Source of the DNA: Nitrospirota bacterium
Lineage (GTDB): Bacteria > Nitrospirota > Thermodesulfovibrionia > UBA6902
Assembly (NCBI GenBank): GCA_024277515.1
Contig: JAJRVB010000157.1
Coordinates: forward strand, 1-14,023
DNA: 14,023 nt
Direction of reading: 5' to 3'
Positions within the stretch are counted from its first letter, which is position 1. Each line of letters starts with the position of its first letter. Positions 6,814-14,023 of this stretch are shown in pieces. The translations under genes and the position numbers were made by a program. The notes under the pieces are model-generated. The model made no database searches, was not told where the DNA came from, and saw only the letters and a list, made by a program, of their open reading frames with translations.

Positions 6814-8967
6814 ATGGTTGTGTTACGAGACATTAACACCGTAGATGCCCTTATCGACAGGGTTATTTCATACAATCCAGAGGCAAATGTCGATCTCCTG
6901 CGAAGGGCATATGCATTTTCAAACGAAGTGCACTTCAAGCAGAAGCGGAAGGAAGGCGCTCCATATATCCAGCATCCTCTTGCCGTGGCAGGGATCCTCT
7001 GCAACATGAAGATGGATACTCATTCGATTGCAGCCGGTATGCTGCATGATACCGTAGAGGACACGGATACGACAATAGAGGACATAAACGCCCTGTTTGG
7101 AGAAGACGTTGCGTTTCTCGTTGAGAGTCTGACAAAACTCGGGCAGATGGAATTCCGGACAAGCGAAGACGCGCAGGCGGAAAATTTCAGAAAAATGTTC
7201 ATTGCGATGGCTGAGGATATAAGGGTTATATTCATCAAATTTGCCGACAGACTCCATAATATGCGCACTCTCCAGTTTTTGTCCTCACCAAAAATAGAAA
7301 AGATAGCGCGTGAGACACTCGAAATATATGCCCCTCTGGCGAACAGGCTCGGTATTGGATGGCTGAAGTCGGAATTTGAAGACCTGAGTTTCAAATTTCT
7401 TGAGCCGGATGTCTTTGGTGAGCTTGAACGGAAGGTTGCCAAAAAAAGGGAGGAATATGAAGGCTACCTGCAGGAAGTCATAAAGATAGTGGAGGCCCAC
7501 CTGAAGGCGGCAGGCATTCCTGCCCAGGTATTCGGCAGGGTAAAGCATTACCGCGGGATTTATCAGAAGATGCAGAAGCAGAAAATCCCGTTTGAACTTG
7601 TGTATGATGTGATCGCCATGAGGATAATTACGGATACGCAGGGTGACTGTTACGCCGCGCTCGGTCTCATTCATTCGCTCTGGACGCCTGTGCCCGGCAG
7701 GTTCAAGGATTTCATAGGCGCGCCGAAATCCAACCTTTACCAGTCTCTTCATACCACAATCATAGGACCGAAGGGAGAGCGGATAGAATTTCAGATAAGG
7801 ACGGAAGAGATGGACCGTATTGCGGAAGAGGGGATTGCGGCCCACTGGAAATACAAGGAAGGGGCACATGCGGACAAACTCGACGAAAAATATTTTTACT
7901 GGCTGAGGGAGTTTGTAAAATCCCAGAAGGACACCCCTGATGCGAGGGAGTTTCTTGAAGCGGTCAAGGGCAATATCATTACAGGTGTTGTGTATGTGTT
8001 TACCCCGGAGGGTGATATCGTAGAACTTCCCCAAAATGCCACTCCCGTGGATTTTGCCTACAGCATACATTCCGAGGTCGGGCACCAATGCACAGGGGCA
8101 AGGGTCAACCGCAGAATTGTCCCGTTGCGCTACAAGCTTCAGAACGGAGACACGGTCGAAATTATCACATCCCAGGGGCATGTGCCGAGTCGTGACTGGC
8201 TGAAATTTGTCAGGACGCAGAAGGCCAAGGCCCGGATAAAACAGTGGCTCCGGGTGGAGGAGAGGAAGAAGGGACTTATCCTTGGAGAAGAGCTGCTCGA
8301 AAAGGCGCTCAGGAGAAACAAACTCAGTCCTTCCCTTGCCAAATCAAAAGAGATCCTTGAGGTAGCGAAACCGTACAGAATAACGACTCACGAAAACCTG
8401 TATGTGGCTATAGGGTACGGCAGGCTGTCCGTACATAAAATAATAAAGAAACTCATGCCTGAATCTGAAAAGGTTGAGAAAGAATCAGTCCCCGCGAAGA
8501 AAGACGAGAAAAGGACGGAGGAGGGCAGAGGTATAACAATCAAGGGAGTGGACAACATAATGTTTCACCGCGCAAAGTGCTGTTATCCCCTTCCAGGGGA
8601 AAAGGTGACAGGATTTATTACCAGGGGCAGGGGAGTCTCCATACATAAAGTTGATTGTCCGACCCTTGACACCCATACGATTGATGTAGACCGTCTTGTG
8701 GATGTTGAATGGGGCGGAGATGAATCTACATATACAATAAAGGTACAGGTGCTCACAGTCGACAAGCGGGGGCTGCTTGCCGAGTTGAGCGCCATTCTCT
8801 CTACAAATAATATTAATGTCAACCATCTCGATGTTTCCGCAACGCATGAAAAGCAGGCGCTTTTTAATTTTATACTTGAGATCAGGGATAACCGCCAGCT
8901 TAACCAGATTATCAGGAAAATGTCGCAGGTAAACGGCGTAATTGAGGTAAGAAGAGTCCATGCGTAA
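6814..8967 (+). CDS. rel: Bifunctional (p)ppGpp synthetase/hydrolase (Rel/SpoT family)
   Basis: Stringent-response enzyme that makes (p)ppGpp from GTP or GDP with ATP and also hydrolyses it. The 717 residues show the HD hydrolase domain with H54, HDTVEDT (78-84) and KFADRLHNM (142-150), all intact. The synthetase domain follows with RFKD (296-299), the charge variant found in bifunctional enzymes rather than the EFDD of hydrolysis-dead RelA, then NLYQSLHT (307-314) and EFQIRT (325-330). Next come a TGS domain (about 390-452), a helical region, a Cys/His zinc-finger-like segment (H585, C589, C590, H611, C615) and a C-terminal ACT domain (about 640-715). ATG 6814 gives the usual N-terminus; an in-frame GTG at 6751 lies in the repeat. 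No clear ribosome site is seen. The stop codon overlaps a heptamer array. Confidence 0.95.
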   Translation: MVVLRDINTVDALIDRVISYNPEANVDLLRRAYAFSNEVHFKQKRKEGAPYIQHPLAVAGILCNMKMDTHSIAAGMLHDTVEDTDTTIEDINALFGEDVAFLVESLTKLGQMEFRTSEDAQAENFRKMFIAMAEDIRVIFIKFADRLHNMRTLQFLSSPKIEKIARETLEIYAPLANRLGIGWLKSEFEDLSFKFLEPDVFGELERKVAKKREEYEGYLQEVIKIVEAHLKAAGIPAQVFGRVKHYRGIYQKMQKQKIPFELVYDVIAMRIITDTQGDCYAALGLIHSLWTPVPGRFKDFIGAPKSNLYQSLHTTIIGPKGERIEFQIRTEEMDRIAEEGIAAHWKYKEGAHADKLDEKYFYWLREFVKSQKDTPDAREFLEAVKGNIITGVVYVFTPEGDIVELPQNATPVDFAYSIHSEVGHQCTGARVNRRIVPLRYKLQNGDTVEIITSQGHVPSRDWLKFVRTQKAKARIKQWLRVEERKKGLILGEELLEKALRRNKLSPSLAKSKEILEVAKPYRITTHENLYVAIGYGRLSVHKIIKKLMPESEKVEKESVPAKKDEKRTEEGRGITIKGVDNIMFHRAKCCYPLPGEKVTGFITRGRGVSIHKVDCPTLDTHTIDVDRLVDVEWGGDESTYTIKVQVLTVDKRGLLAELSAILSTNNINVNHLDVSATHEKQALFNFILEIRDNRQLNQIIRKMSQVNGVIEVRRVHA

Positions 8968-8993
8968 GAGTTAAGAGTTAAGAGTTGAGAGTT
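8966..8993. repeat. Direct heptamer array at the rel stop codon
   Basis: Four tandem units, AAGAGTT three times and then GAGAGTT, begin within the rel TAA stop codon (8965-8967) and run to 8993, followed by AATAATC. No inverted partner is visible before the next gene at 9026. It shares the 7-base period, though not the sequence, of the repeats around recJ. Confidence 0.75.
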
Positions 8994-9025
8994 AATAATC
9001 ATCTTCGGTGTGTAAGTGATTCCTT

Positions 9026-9511
9026 ATGAGTAATTCCCGGTTTTGTTTTGACATATTTGAGAGCCCGCTCGGGAAGATATATCTTACGTATTGCGGAAAG
9101 TATCTGACAGGAGTGTCGTTTAGGAAACCTTCACATCTGTCTTTCAGAAAAGGCGCGGCCCCGAAGGCCTTCATTCAGGAACTTTCCGCATATTTCAATG
9201 GGGAAAACAGTGTTTTTACCCAGAAGATCAAGTTCCTCATTGGTACTGACTTTGAGAAGAAAGTCTGGGCGGCATTAAAGAAAATACCGTCAGGTGAAAC
9301 CAGATCATACAAGTGGGTGGCTGAAAAGGTGGGCAAACCCTCTGCCTTGAGGGCCGTGGGCAGGGCCCTTTCAAAGAACCCTGTCCCGATTGTCCTGCCC
9401 TGCCACAGGGTAATTGCATCGGACGGGTCGATCGGCGGCTTTTCATCAGGTGTGGAAAGGAAGAGACGGCTTCTTGATATGGAGTACTATGCCCGTATGA
9501 ATGACCCCTGA
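9026..9511 (+). CDS. ogt: Methylated-DNA--protein-cysteine methyltransferase
   Basis: Suicide repair protein that moves the alkyl group of O6-alkylguanine (and O4-alkylthymine) in DNA onto its own cysteine. The 161-residue protein carries the active-site motif PCHRVI with C126, the DNA-binding helix-turn-helix region with R109 in SALRAVG and N118-P119 in SKNPVP, and GGFSSGVERKRRLL (137-150), which normally lines the alkyl pocket. An N-terminal RNase-H-like half (about 5-70) of usual size precedes it. No AraC-type Ada domain is present, so it is the stand-alone Ogt/MGT type. ATG 9026 has a modest AAGTGA ribosome site at 9014-9019. It lies 58 bases after rel and may share its transcript; the next gene converges on it. 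Confidence 0.93.
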   Translation: MSNSRFCFDIFESPLGKIYLTYCGKYLTGVSFRKPSHLSFRKGAAPKAFIQELSAYFNGENSVFTQKIKFLIGTDFEKKVWAALKKIPSGETRSYKWVAEKVGKPSALRAVGRALSKNPVPIVLPCHRVIASDGSIGGFSSGVERKRRLLDMEYYARMNDP

Positions 9512-9632
9512 TCTCATCCTTCTGCCATGAGTATTTCCCTGGTGCCGCAGGTGAACACAATTCAACCTTTTCTTCCTCTGATTAACTGATGTTGCGAGTT
9601 AAAAAGCAGGTCAGGTGCGGGAGGACCATTCC

Positions 9633-11462
9633 CTAAAGTAAAACCATTACGAGCACAAGTTTGCATTCAAACACGTTCCCGCCTGTGCTTTCAAGCGCCT
9701 GCTCATAGGCCTTCCGGATTTTTTTTGCATTGGCATTCAGGAGCAGACCAATATTTTCACATGTCTTGAACAGGGAGATGGACTCAATATTAATCACGCG
9801 GGCTGAATCCAGTTTATCTTTATAATGTTCATAAAACTCAGTCAGCTGCAGTTTGCCTTTCTGATGTTTGTCTTTTAGATGCTCTACCAGGGGTGTGATG
9901 GAAAGCGTGTCTTTGTTTAGACTGAAGCGCTCCTTGTTGATGACCAGTTTCCTGTCAAGCTTGCTGAGGAAGGTCGAGAAGAATCTGGATTCGTTTGCTT
10001 CAAGCGACGCGGTGTTCAGGATGATGTTCTTTGCCCCCCCTTTTTTCTGAGGGAGAAGGTGTCTGAGTTTGCCGGTCTTAGTGTCAAACTCTGTCGTAAT
10101 CAGGTCTCTCAGTTGGTCATAATATTTCCTGGCCCCTGACAGGGCCTTCTTCACTGATCTCTTTCCGTAGAGGCCCACGACCGCGTAAAAGAAATCGAAC
10201 TTCCACAGGTTCCGGAAAATGGTCGGCCACGAATAAAATTTGGCCATGGCCTTCAGCGTTTCAACATGGAGTTCAAAGGCGGTCATCTGCTTTGGTTCAA
10301 ATACGGCATGCTGGGCGTCATACTTGCTCCAGTCCGTATGGATAAGGCGGCCTGAACTCCTTATTTCCTCAAATACCGGCGTCCCGGGCAGGGGCGTCAG
10401 CACCATGAACTGTATGGACTCTATGTTCAGTCTCTTTGCGAACTTTGCGGTGTTCCGGATGGTCTGAATATCGTCGGTGTCGGAGCCGAGAACGAACATC
10501 CCGTGTATATTGATATTGTGCTGTTTGACGAGCCTGATTGCATTTTCAATATCTGACAGCACCTGTCCTTTGTTGTATAGAGAAAGGGTCTTCGGGTTTA
10601 TGGATTCGAAACCTATATAGACTGCGAAACACCCGGCCCTTTGCATCAGCTCCAGCAGTTCGGGATCTTTTGCGACATCAGTGCGCACCTGCGCGCTCCA
10701 CTCAAATTTAATATTACTTTCGATAATTGCCATCAACAGCTGCTTTGTCCGCTTTTTATTAGCGGCAAAGTTATCGTCTATGAAAAATACATGGTCCTTT
10801 CTGGGCGCCGCGGCCCTGATCTCCGTAAGGACCCGTTCGATTGATTTAAAGCGGTATTTCCTGCCGAACATGGGGATCACAGAGCAGAACTTGCAGCCAA
10901 AAGGACAGCCCCTCGATGTCGCCAGAGGCACCACCCTTGCCTTCTCCCATTTATACACAAGACTGAAATCAGGTATGGGGGCAGTGTCCAGGTCTTCTGC
11001 CAGTTCTCTCGGAGGATTGTGAACAATCTCTTCTCTATCATTTTTAAAAGAGAGGCCCTTTATCGTATCCAGCGGCTGGTTCGTTTCAAGGTGCTCCATG
11101 AGTTCTACGAGTGTTTCTTCTCCCTCGCCTATGACAACGTAATCTGCGTACTGCAGGCTTTCTTCCGGCAGGAATGTTGAGTGGGGACCTCCGACTGCTA
11201 CCGGTATCCCGAGTTTTCTGAATCTCTCTGCTATCTGAAAGGCCCTGTTTGCAGTTGATGTGATTGAAGAAATACAGATCATGTCCGCATCATCAAGCAG
11301 GCTCCATGCGAGTGGGGCGATGTCTTCTATAAACACTTTAACGTTGTACCCCTTCTCCTTTAATATGGTTCCTAAGAGTATGGAACCGAGGCGGGGCAGG
11401 GCGGTGAAGCTGAAGATATGCGCTCCCGGTGATTTTGCTTCTATAAAATATATGTTTTTCAT
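9633..11462 (-). CDS. Cobalamin-binding-domain radical SAM protein, function unknown
   Basis: A radical SAM enzyme with an N-terminal B12-binding-type Rossmann domain (about 1-130, with VGGPHST near 90-96 and GEGEETL at 112-118) and a radical SAM core (about 175-385). The core has the cluster motif CPFGCKFC, C186, C190 and C193. The usual DxHxxG base-off cobalamin motif is not seen, as in many proteins of this class. Residues about 440-609 form a basic C-terminal extension that I cannot assign; it ends with a short segment (NIESISLF, IGLLLNANAKKIRKAYEQAL) that faintly recalls a STAS-like strand-helix pattern. Family members methylate or rearrange lipids, antibiotics or cofactors, but no neighbour points to a substrate. 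The start at 11462 has an AGGA-type site about 17 bases upstream, which is far; no better in-frame start is evident. Confidence 0.85.
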   Translation of the reverse strand: MKNIYFIEAKSPGAHIFSFTALPRLGSILLGTILKEKGYNVKVFIEDIAPLAWSLLDDADMICISSITSTANRAFQIAERFRKLGIPVAVGGPHSTFLPEESLQYADYVVIGEGEETLVELMEHLETNQPLDTIKGLSFKNDREEIVHNPPRELAEDLDTAPIPDFSLVYKWEKARVVPLATSRGCPFGCKFCSVIPMFGRKYRFKSIERVLTEIRAAAPRKDHVFFIDDNFAANKKRTKQLLMAIIESNIKFEWSAQVRTDVAKDPELLELMQRAGCFAVYIGFESINPKTLSLYNKGQVLSDIENAIRLVKQHNINIHGMFVLGSDTDDIQTIRNTAKFAKRLNIESIQFMVLTPLPGTPVFEEIRSSGRLIHTDWSKYDAQHAVFEPKQMTAFELHVETLKAMAKFYSWPTIFRNLWKFDFFYAVVGLYGKRSVKKALSGARKYYDQLRDLITTEFDTKTGKLRHLLPQKKGGAKNIILNTASLEANESRFFSTFLSKLDRKLVINKERFSLNKDTLSITPLVEHLKDKHQKGKLQLTEFYEHYKDKLDSARVINIESISLFKTCENIGLLLNANAKKIRKAYEQALESTGGNVFECKLVLVMVLL

Positions 11463-11522
11463 CTTAATTCGTTTTATTTCCTTTCACTAAATTCTATTTT
11501 ATATTACGGATAATTAACCCGA

Positions 11523-11567
11523 AGTATAGTTATACTGCCTACTACAATATCTTATACTCATTATGAG
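11523..11567. other. Two short dyads upstream of the radical SAM gene
   Basis: A perfect AGTATA-GT-TATACT palindrome (11523-11536) and a CTCAT-T-ATGAG dyad (11557-11567) lie 61-105 bases upstream of the radical SAM start codon. They could be operator sites or chance in AT-rich DNA. No convincing -35/-10 pair could be placed on the - strand here. Confidence 0.25.
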
Positions 11568-11647
11568 ACAAATGCAATGGATAAATGTCAGGAATTGTCT
11601 ATGAGGGCCGGTGCGGGAACGTGTGGGGAGCTTATGTGCCAGGGGTC

Positions 11648-11679
11648 AAAAAAAGGGGTGAGAAACGGTCCTCACCCCT
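11648..11679 (-). terminator. Rho-independent terminator of groS-groL
   Basis: On the - strand a perfect 9-base-pair stem, AGGGGTGAG and CTCACCCCT around an 8-base loop, is followed directly by a run of Ts, seven counting the last stem base. It sits 28 bases beyond the groL stop codon, the expected place for the end of the chaperonin transcript. It also separates groL from the radical SAM gene. Confidence 0.92.
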
Positions 11680-11706
11680 GGTAAACTGCTTGATTGTACA
11701 GCCGGT

Positions 11707-13365
11707 TTAGTACATACCGCCCATACCGCCCATGCCTCCGGGCATACCGCCCGGCATGCCTCCAGGCATATCCGCGCCTTTTGATTCTTCCGGTACGTCG
11801 GTTATCATGACGCTCGTGGTAAGCATCAGCGCTGCAACGGAAGCCGCGTTCTGCAGGGCATATCTTGTGACCTTTGTGGGATCGATGATGCCGGCTTCTA
11901 TCATGTCTGCATACTCCTCGGCATTCGCATCAAAACCGAAGTTTTTATTGTCATTGCTTTTTACTTTTTCAAGGATAACTGAACCCTCAAGGCCTGCATT
12001 CGCAACAATCTGGCGGATCGGCTCTTCAAGGGCCTTCTTGATGATGTCAACTCCGATCTGCTGGTCTGCATCGCTCAGCTTCAGAGTGTCAAGAACGGGG
12101 ATTGCCCGCACCAGGGCGATGCCGCCGCCCGGTACTATGCCTTCTTCAACGGCAGCACGGGTTGCGTGAAGTGCATCTTCCACCCTCGCCTTTTTCTCTT
12201 TCATCTCGGTCTCAGTGGCAGCCCCCACGTTAATGACGGCAACACCTCCCACAATCTTTGCGAGGCGCTCCTGGAGTTTTTCCCTGTCATAGTCCGAAGA
12301 GGTCTCATCAATCTGGGCCTTTATCTGCTTAACACGGCCCTTGATTTTTTCCGCGTCACCACCGCCTTCGACGATAGTCGTATTTTCCTTGTCAACGGTG
12401 ATCTTCTTTGCGGTTCCGAGATCATCAGGTGTGATGTTTTCGAGCTTGACGCCGATATCTTCCGATATCATGGTCCCGCCTGTGAGGATCGCGATATCCT
12501 CAAGCATCGCCTTTCTTCTATCGCCAAACCCCGGCGCCTTTACTGCGCACACCTGCAGTGTGCCGCGGAGCTTGTTGACAACGAGTGTTGCAAGGGCCTC
12601 GCCTTCCACTTCCTCGGAGATGATCATGAGGGGTTTCCCCATTTTTGCCGTCTGTTCGAGGATAGGCAGCAGGTCCTTCATGGAGCTGATTTTTTTCTCG
12701 TTGATAAGAATGAGGGCATCTTCGAGTGAACATTCCATCCTCTCGGGGTCGGTTACGAAATAGGGTGAGACATAACCCCTGTCAAACTGCATTCCTTCCA
12801 CAACATCGAGTGTCGTCAGCATGCTCTTTGCTTCCTCAACGGTGATAACGCCGTCTTTACCCACTTTATCCATGGCATCGGCAATCAGGTCGCCGATTTC
12901 AGCGTCATTATTTGCGGAGATCGTCCCGACCTGCGAAATCTCTTTTTTGTCCTGAATGGACTTGCTGTTTACCTTAAGCTCATTCACAATGGCTTCAACG
13001 GCCTTCTCTATGCCTCTTTTGATCTCCATCGTGTTCGCGCCTGCAGCCGCATGCTTGATGCCTTCCCTGTAGATGGCATATGCAAGCACGGTAGCGGTTG
13101 TTGTCCCGTCACCGGCAATATCGGAAGTCTTGCTTGCAACTTCTCTTACGAGCTGGGCCCCCATATTTTCATACGGGTCCTGAAGCTCGATTTCCTTGGC
13201 CACGGTCACACCGTCTTTAGTGATTGTGGGCGCGCCGAATTTTTTATCAAGTACAGCATTTCTTCCCTTCGGCCCTAATGTGGACTTTACAGCGTCAGTT
13301 AATATATTGACACCTTTCAGTATCGACTTTCTTGCATCTTCTCCAAAAAGCAATTGTTTTGCCAT
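11707..13365 (-). CDS. groL: Chaperonin GroEL (Hsp60)
   Basis: ATP-driven double-ring chaperonin that, capped by GroES, folds cytoplasmic proteins. The 552 residues match the family from end to end: TLGPKGR (29-35), KDGVTV with D51, and GDGTTT (85-90, with D86) of the nucleotide site, the apical domain with VKAPGFGDRRK, the VEDALHATRAA motif holding the ATPase aspartate, and the flexible GGM-repeat tail, here (PGGM)n-GGMGGMY. The length is a few residues above the usual 540-548 because of this tail. The start at 13365 is fixed by a strong AAAGGAGG ribosome site just upstream. It follows groS after 36 bases and ends before an intrinsic terminator. Confidence 0.98.
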   Translation of the reverse strand: MAKQLLFGEDARKSILKGVNILTDAVKSTLGPKGRNAVLDKKFGAPTITKDGVTVAKEIELQDPYENMGAQLVREVASKTSDIAGDGTTTATVLAYAIYREGIKHAAAGANTMEIKRGIEKAVEAIVNELKVNSKSIQDKKEISQVGTISANNDAEIGDLIADAMDKVGKDGVITVEEAKSMLTTLDVVEGMQFDRGYVSPYFVTDPERMECSLEDALILINEKKISSMKDLLPILEQTAKMGKPLMIISEEVEGEALATLVVNKLRGTLQVCAVKAPGFGDRRKAMLEDIAILTGGTMISEDIGVKLENITPDDLGTAKKITVDKENTTIVEGGGDAEKIKGRVKQIKAQIDETSSDYDREKLQERLAKIVGGVAVINVGAATETEMKEKKARVEDALHATRAAVEEGIVPGGGIALVRAIPVLDTLKLSDADQQIGVDIIKKALEEPIRQIVANAGLEGSVILEKVKSNDNKNFGFDANAEEYADMIEAGIIDPTKVTRYALQNAASVAALMLTTSVMITDVPEESKGADMPGGMPGGMPGGMGGMGGMY

Positions 13366-13401
13366 GTTATCCTCCTTTTGAACGAGACAAAATATATATT
13401 C

Positions 13402-13692
13402 TTATTTTTCTACGATTCCGAGTATATCGTCTTCCTTGATGATGAGATATTCCGTATCATCGATGTTAATCTTGGAACCGGAATATTTTTCAAAAAGAAC
13501 TACATCTCCGATTTTGACTTCCATTGGCTGGACCTTGCCGTCATCGGTGATCTTTCCTGAACCTACTGCAACTATTTCTCCTCTCTGCGGTTTTTCTTTT
13601 GCAGTGTCAGGGATATAGAGTCCTCCTGCGCTTTTTTCAGGTTCGTCGGAATATTTGACCACGACTCTGTCTTTAAGCGGTTTTAAGTTCAT
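13402..13692 (-). CDS. groS: Co-chaperonin GroES (Hsp10)
   Basis: Heptameric lid of the GroEL ring. The 96-residue protein has the usual features: LKPLKDRVVV (3-12), the mobile loop with GGLYIP (23-28) that docks on GroEL, PQRGEIVAVG (35-44), GDVVLF (62-67) and the C-terminal EYLIIKEDDILGIVE. The start at 13692 (MNLKPL) is chosen because AGAAAGGAG sits at ideal spacing before it and it gives the family's normal N-terminus; a frame extending to 13731 would add 13 residues across the ribosome site. First gene of the CIRCE-controlled operon, with groL directly behind it. Confidence 0.97.
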   Translation of the reverse strand: MNLKPLKDRVVVKYSDEPEKSAGGLYIPDTAKEKPQRGEIVAVGSGKITDDGKVQPMEVKIGDVVLFEKYSGSKINIDDTEYLIIKEDDILGIVEK

Positions 13693-13755
13693 TTTTTTCT
13701 CCTTTCTCTTTGATATGGACTGAATATCCATTAATTTTAAGGTGTTAAAGTTATA

Positions 13756-13782
13756 TTAGCACTCTCCTTAAACGAGTGCTAA
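13756..13782. promoter_or_regulatory. CIRCE operator (HrcA binding site) of groESL
   Basis: A perfect match to the CIRCE consensus: TTAGCACTC (13756-13764), nine bases, then GAGTGCTAA (13774-13782). The dyad extends outward with TTATA/TATAA (13751-13787), giving 14-base arms. In bacteria with this element the HrcA repressor binds it and leaves on heat stress, aided by GroEL feedback. It lies 63 bases upstream of the groS start. No hrcA gene is in the window. Confidence 0.96.
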
Positions 13783-13809
13783 TATAATATTAATTGATTT
13801 CTAAAACAA
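13781..13809 (-). promoter_or_regulatory. Probable vegetative promoter of groS-groL
   Basis: On the - strand TTGTTT (-35, 13809-13804) and TATATT (-10, 13786-13781) are spaced by 17 bases. The -10 box overlaps the outer end of the upstream CIRCE arm, so the start point would fall near 13774 inside the operator. That position would let HrcA block RNA polymerase directly. The -10 matches the consensus in five of six bases, the -35 in three. Confidence 0.6.
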
Positions 13810-14023
13810 GGTTTCTTAACGGCAGAAAAGAGGCTATCACAGCTGATTTATGGTGATTATTATTGATTTTCAGCGAATTTCACAGAAATACTGCAAATTT
13901 CAAAGAAATTGTGCTGAGGGGCATGCTGCAGCCTGTAAATAGGCGCCCATCGCTTCTATCGGTAATACAGTGGCCGTTGTTTTTTTTTCAGGAATACATT
14001 TATCATTATAATACCGAACACAA
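13810..14023. other. Non-coding region at the right edge with tandem dyads
   Basis: No convincing coding frame is visible upstream of the groESL promoter. Two near-identical dyads stand out, ATTTC-ACA-GAAAT (13877-13889) and ATTTC-AAA-GAAAT (13897-13909), exactly 20 bases apart. A GCATGC palindrome (13921-13926) and a run of Ts near 13980-13988 lie beyond. The stretch may hold a control region for groESL or for a gene starting outside the window. Confidence 0.4.

Noticed and set aside
7285..8181. Long open frame on the - strand opposite rel
   Set aside because: It lies fully within the well-supported rel coding region, has no family-like motifs, and is explained by codon bias on the opposite strand.
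4840..8993. The repeats as a CRISPR array
   Set aside because: The units are 7 bases long and contiguous, without unique spacers, and no cas genes are present.
12166..12729. Open frame of about 187 codons on the + strand opposite groL
   Set aside because: It is an antisense shadow of one of the most conserved genes known; its product resembles nothing.
13970..13990. T-run near the right edge as an intrinsic terminator
   Set aside because: No stable GC-rich stem can be formed immediately before it; CGG...CCG gives only three pairs.
1..14023. A new defence, mobile or biosynthetic system
   Set aside because: All complete genes belong to known housekeeping or repair families except the lone radical SAM gene; no cluster of unknown genes, transposase, integrase or toxin-antitoxin pair is visible.

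Overview
The window is about 14 kb of ordinary bacterial chromosome with mid-range base composition. Eight complete genes on the + strand (129-9511) face three on the - strand (9633-13692). Gene content fits a Gram-negative-type bacterium: a SecD-SecF-YajC secretion accessory block, a bifunctional Rel, a cobalamin-binding radical SAM protein, and a CIRCE-controlled groES-groEL operon. The order yajC-secD-secF-recJ-rel and the protein styles recall uncultured Nitrospirota or Desulfobacterota-like lineages. That assignment is an impression from memory and was not tested by phylogeny.

Layout. Positions 2-118 may be the tail of an upstream gene. xseA and xseB (129-1699) encode exonuclease VII, and both subunits look like the divergent type I associate with Bacteroidota. 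A structured, GC-rich gap with a candidate promoter (1700-1870) leads into yajC, secD and secF (1871-4840), which help drive protein export. recJ (single-strand 5'-3' exonuclease) and rel ((p)ppGpp synthetase/hydrolase) follow, then a DNA alkyl-cysteine repair methyltransferase (9026-9511). A radical SAM gene converges from the other strand (9633-11462). A strong intrinsic terminator at 11648-11679 closes the groS-groL operon (13692 down to 11707), whose promoter is overlapped by a perfect CIRCE operator at 13756-13782. Positions 13810-14023 hold no gene that I can see.

The most unusual signal is not a gene. Between 4840 and 8993 there are four stretches whose base sequences differ but which share a strict 7-nucleotide period: the secF-recJ gap, the inside of recJ, the recJ-rel gap, and the rel stop codon with the DNA just after it. 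Two are large imperfect palindromes with heptamers in both arms. The one inside recJ is translated as an in-frame insert, and the one after recJ seems to have extended the RecJ C-terminus. They look like members of a dispersed heptamer repeat family that tolerates insertion in coding DNA. I found no CRISPR array, transposase, phage gene, RNA gene or recognisable new defence system.
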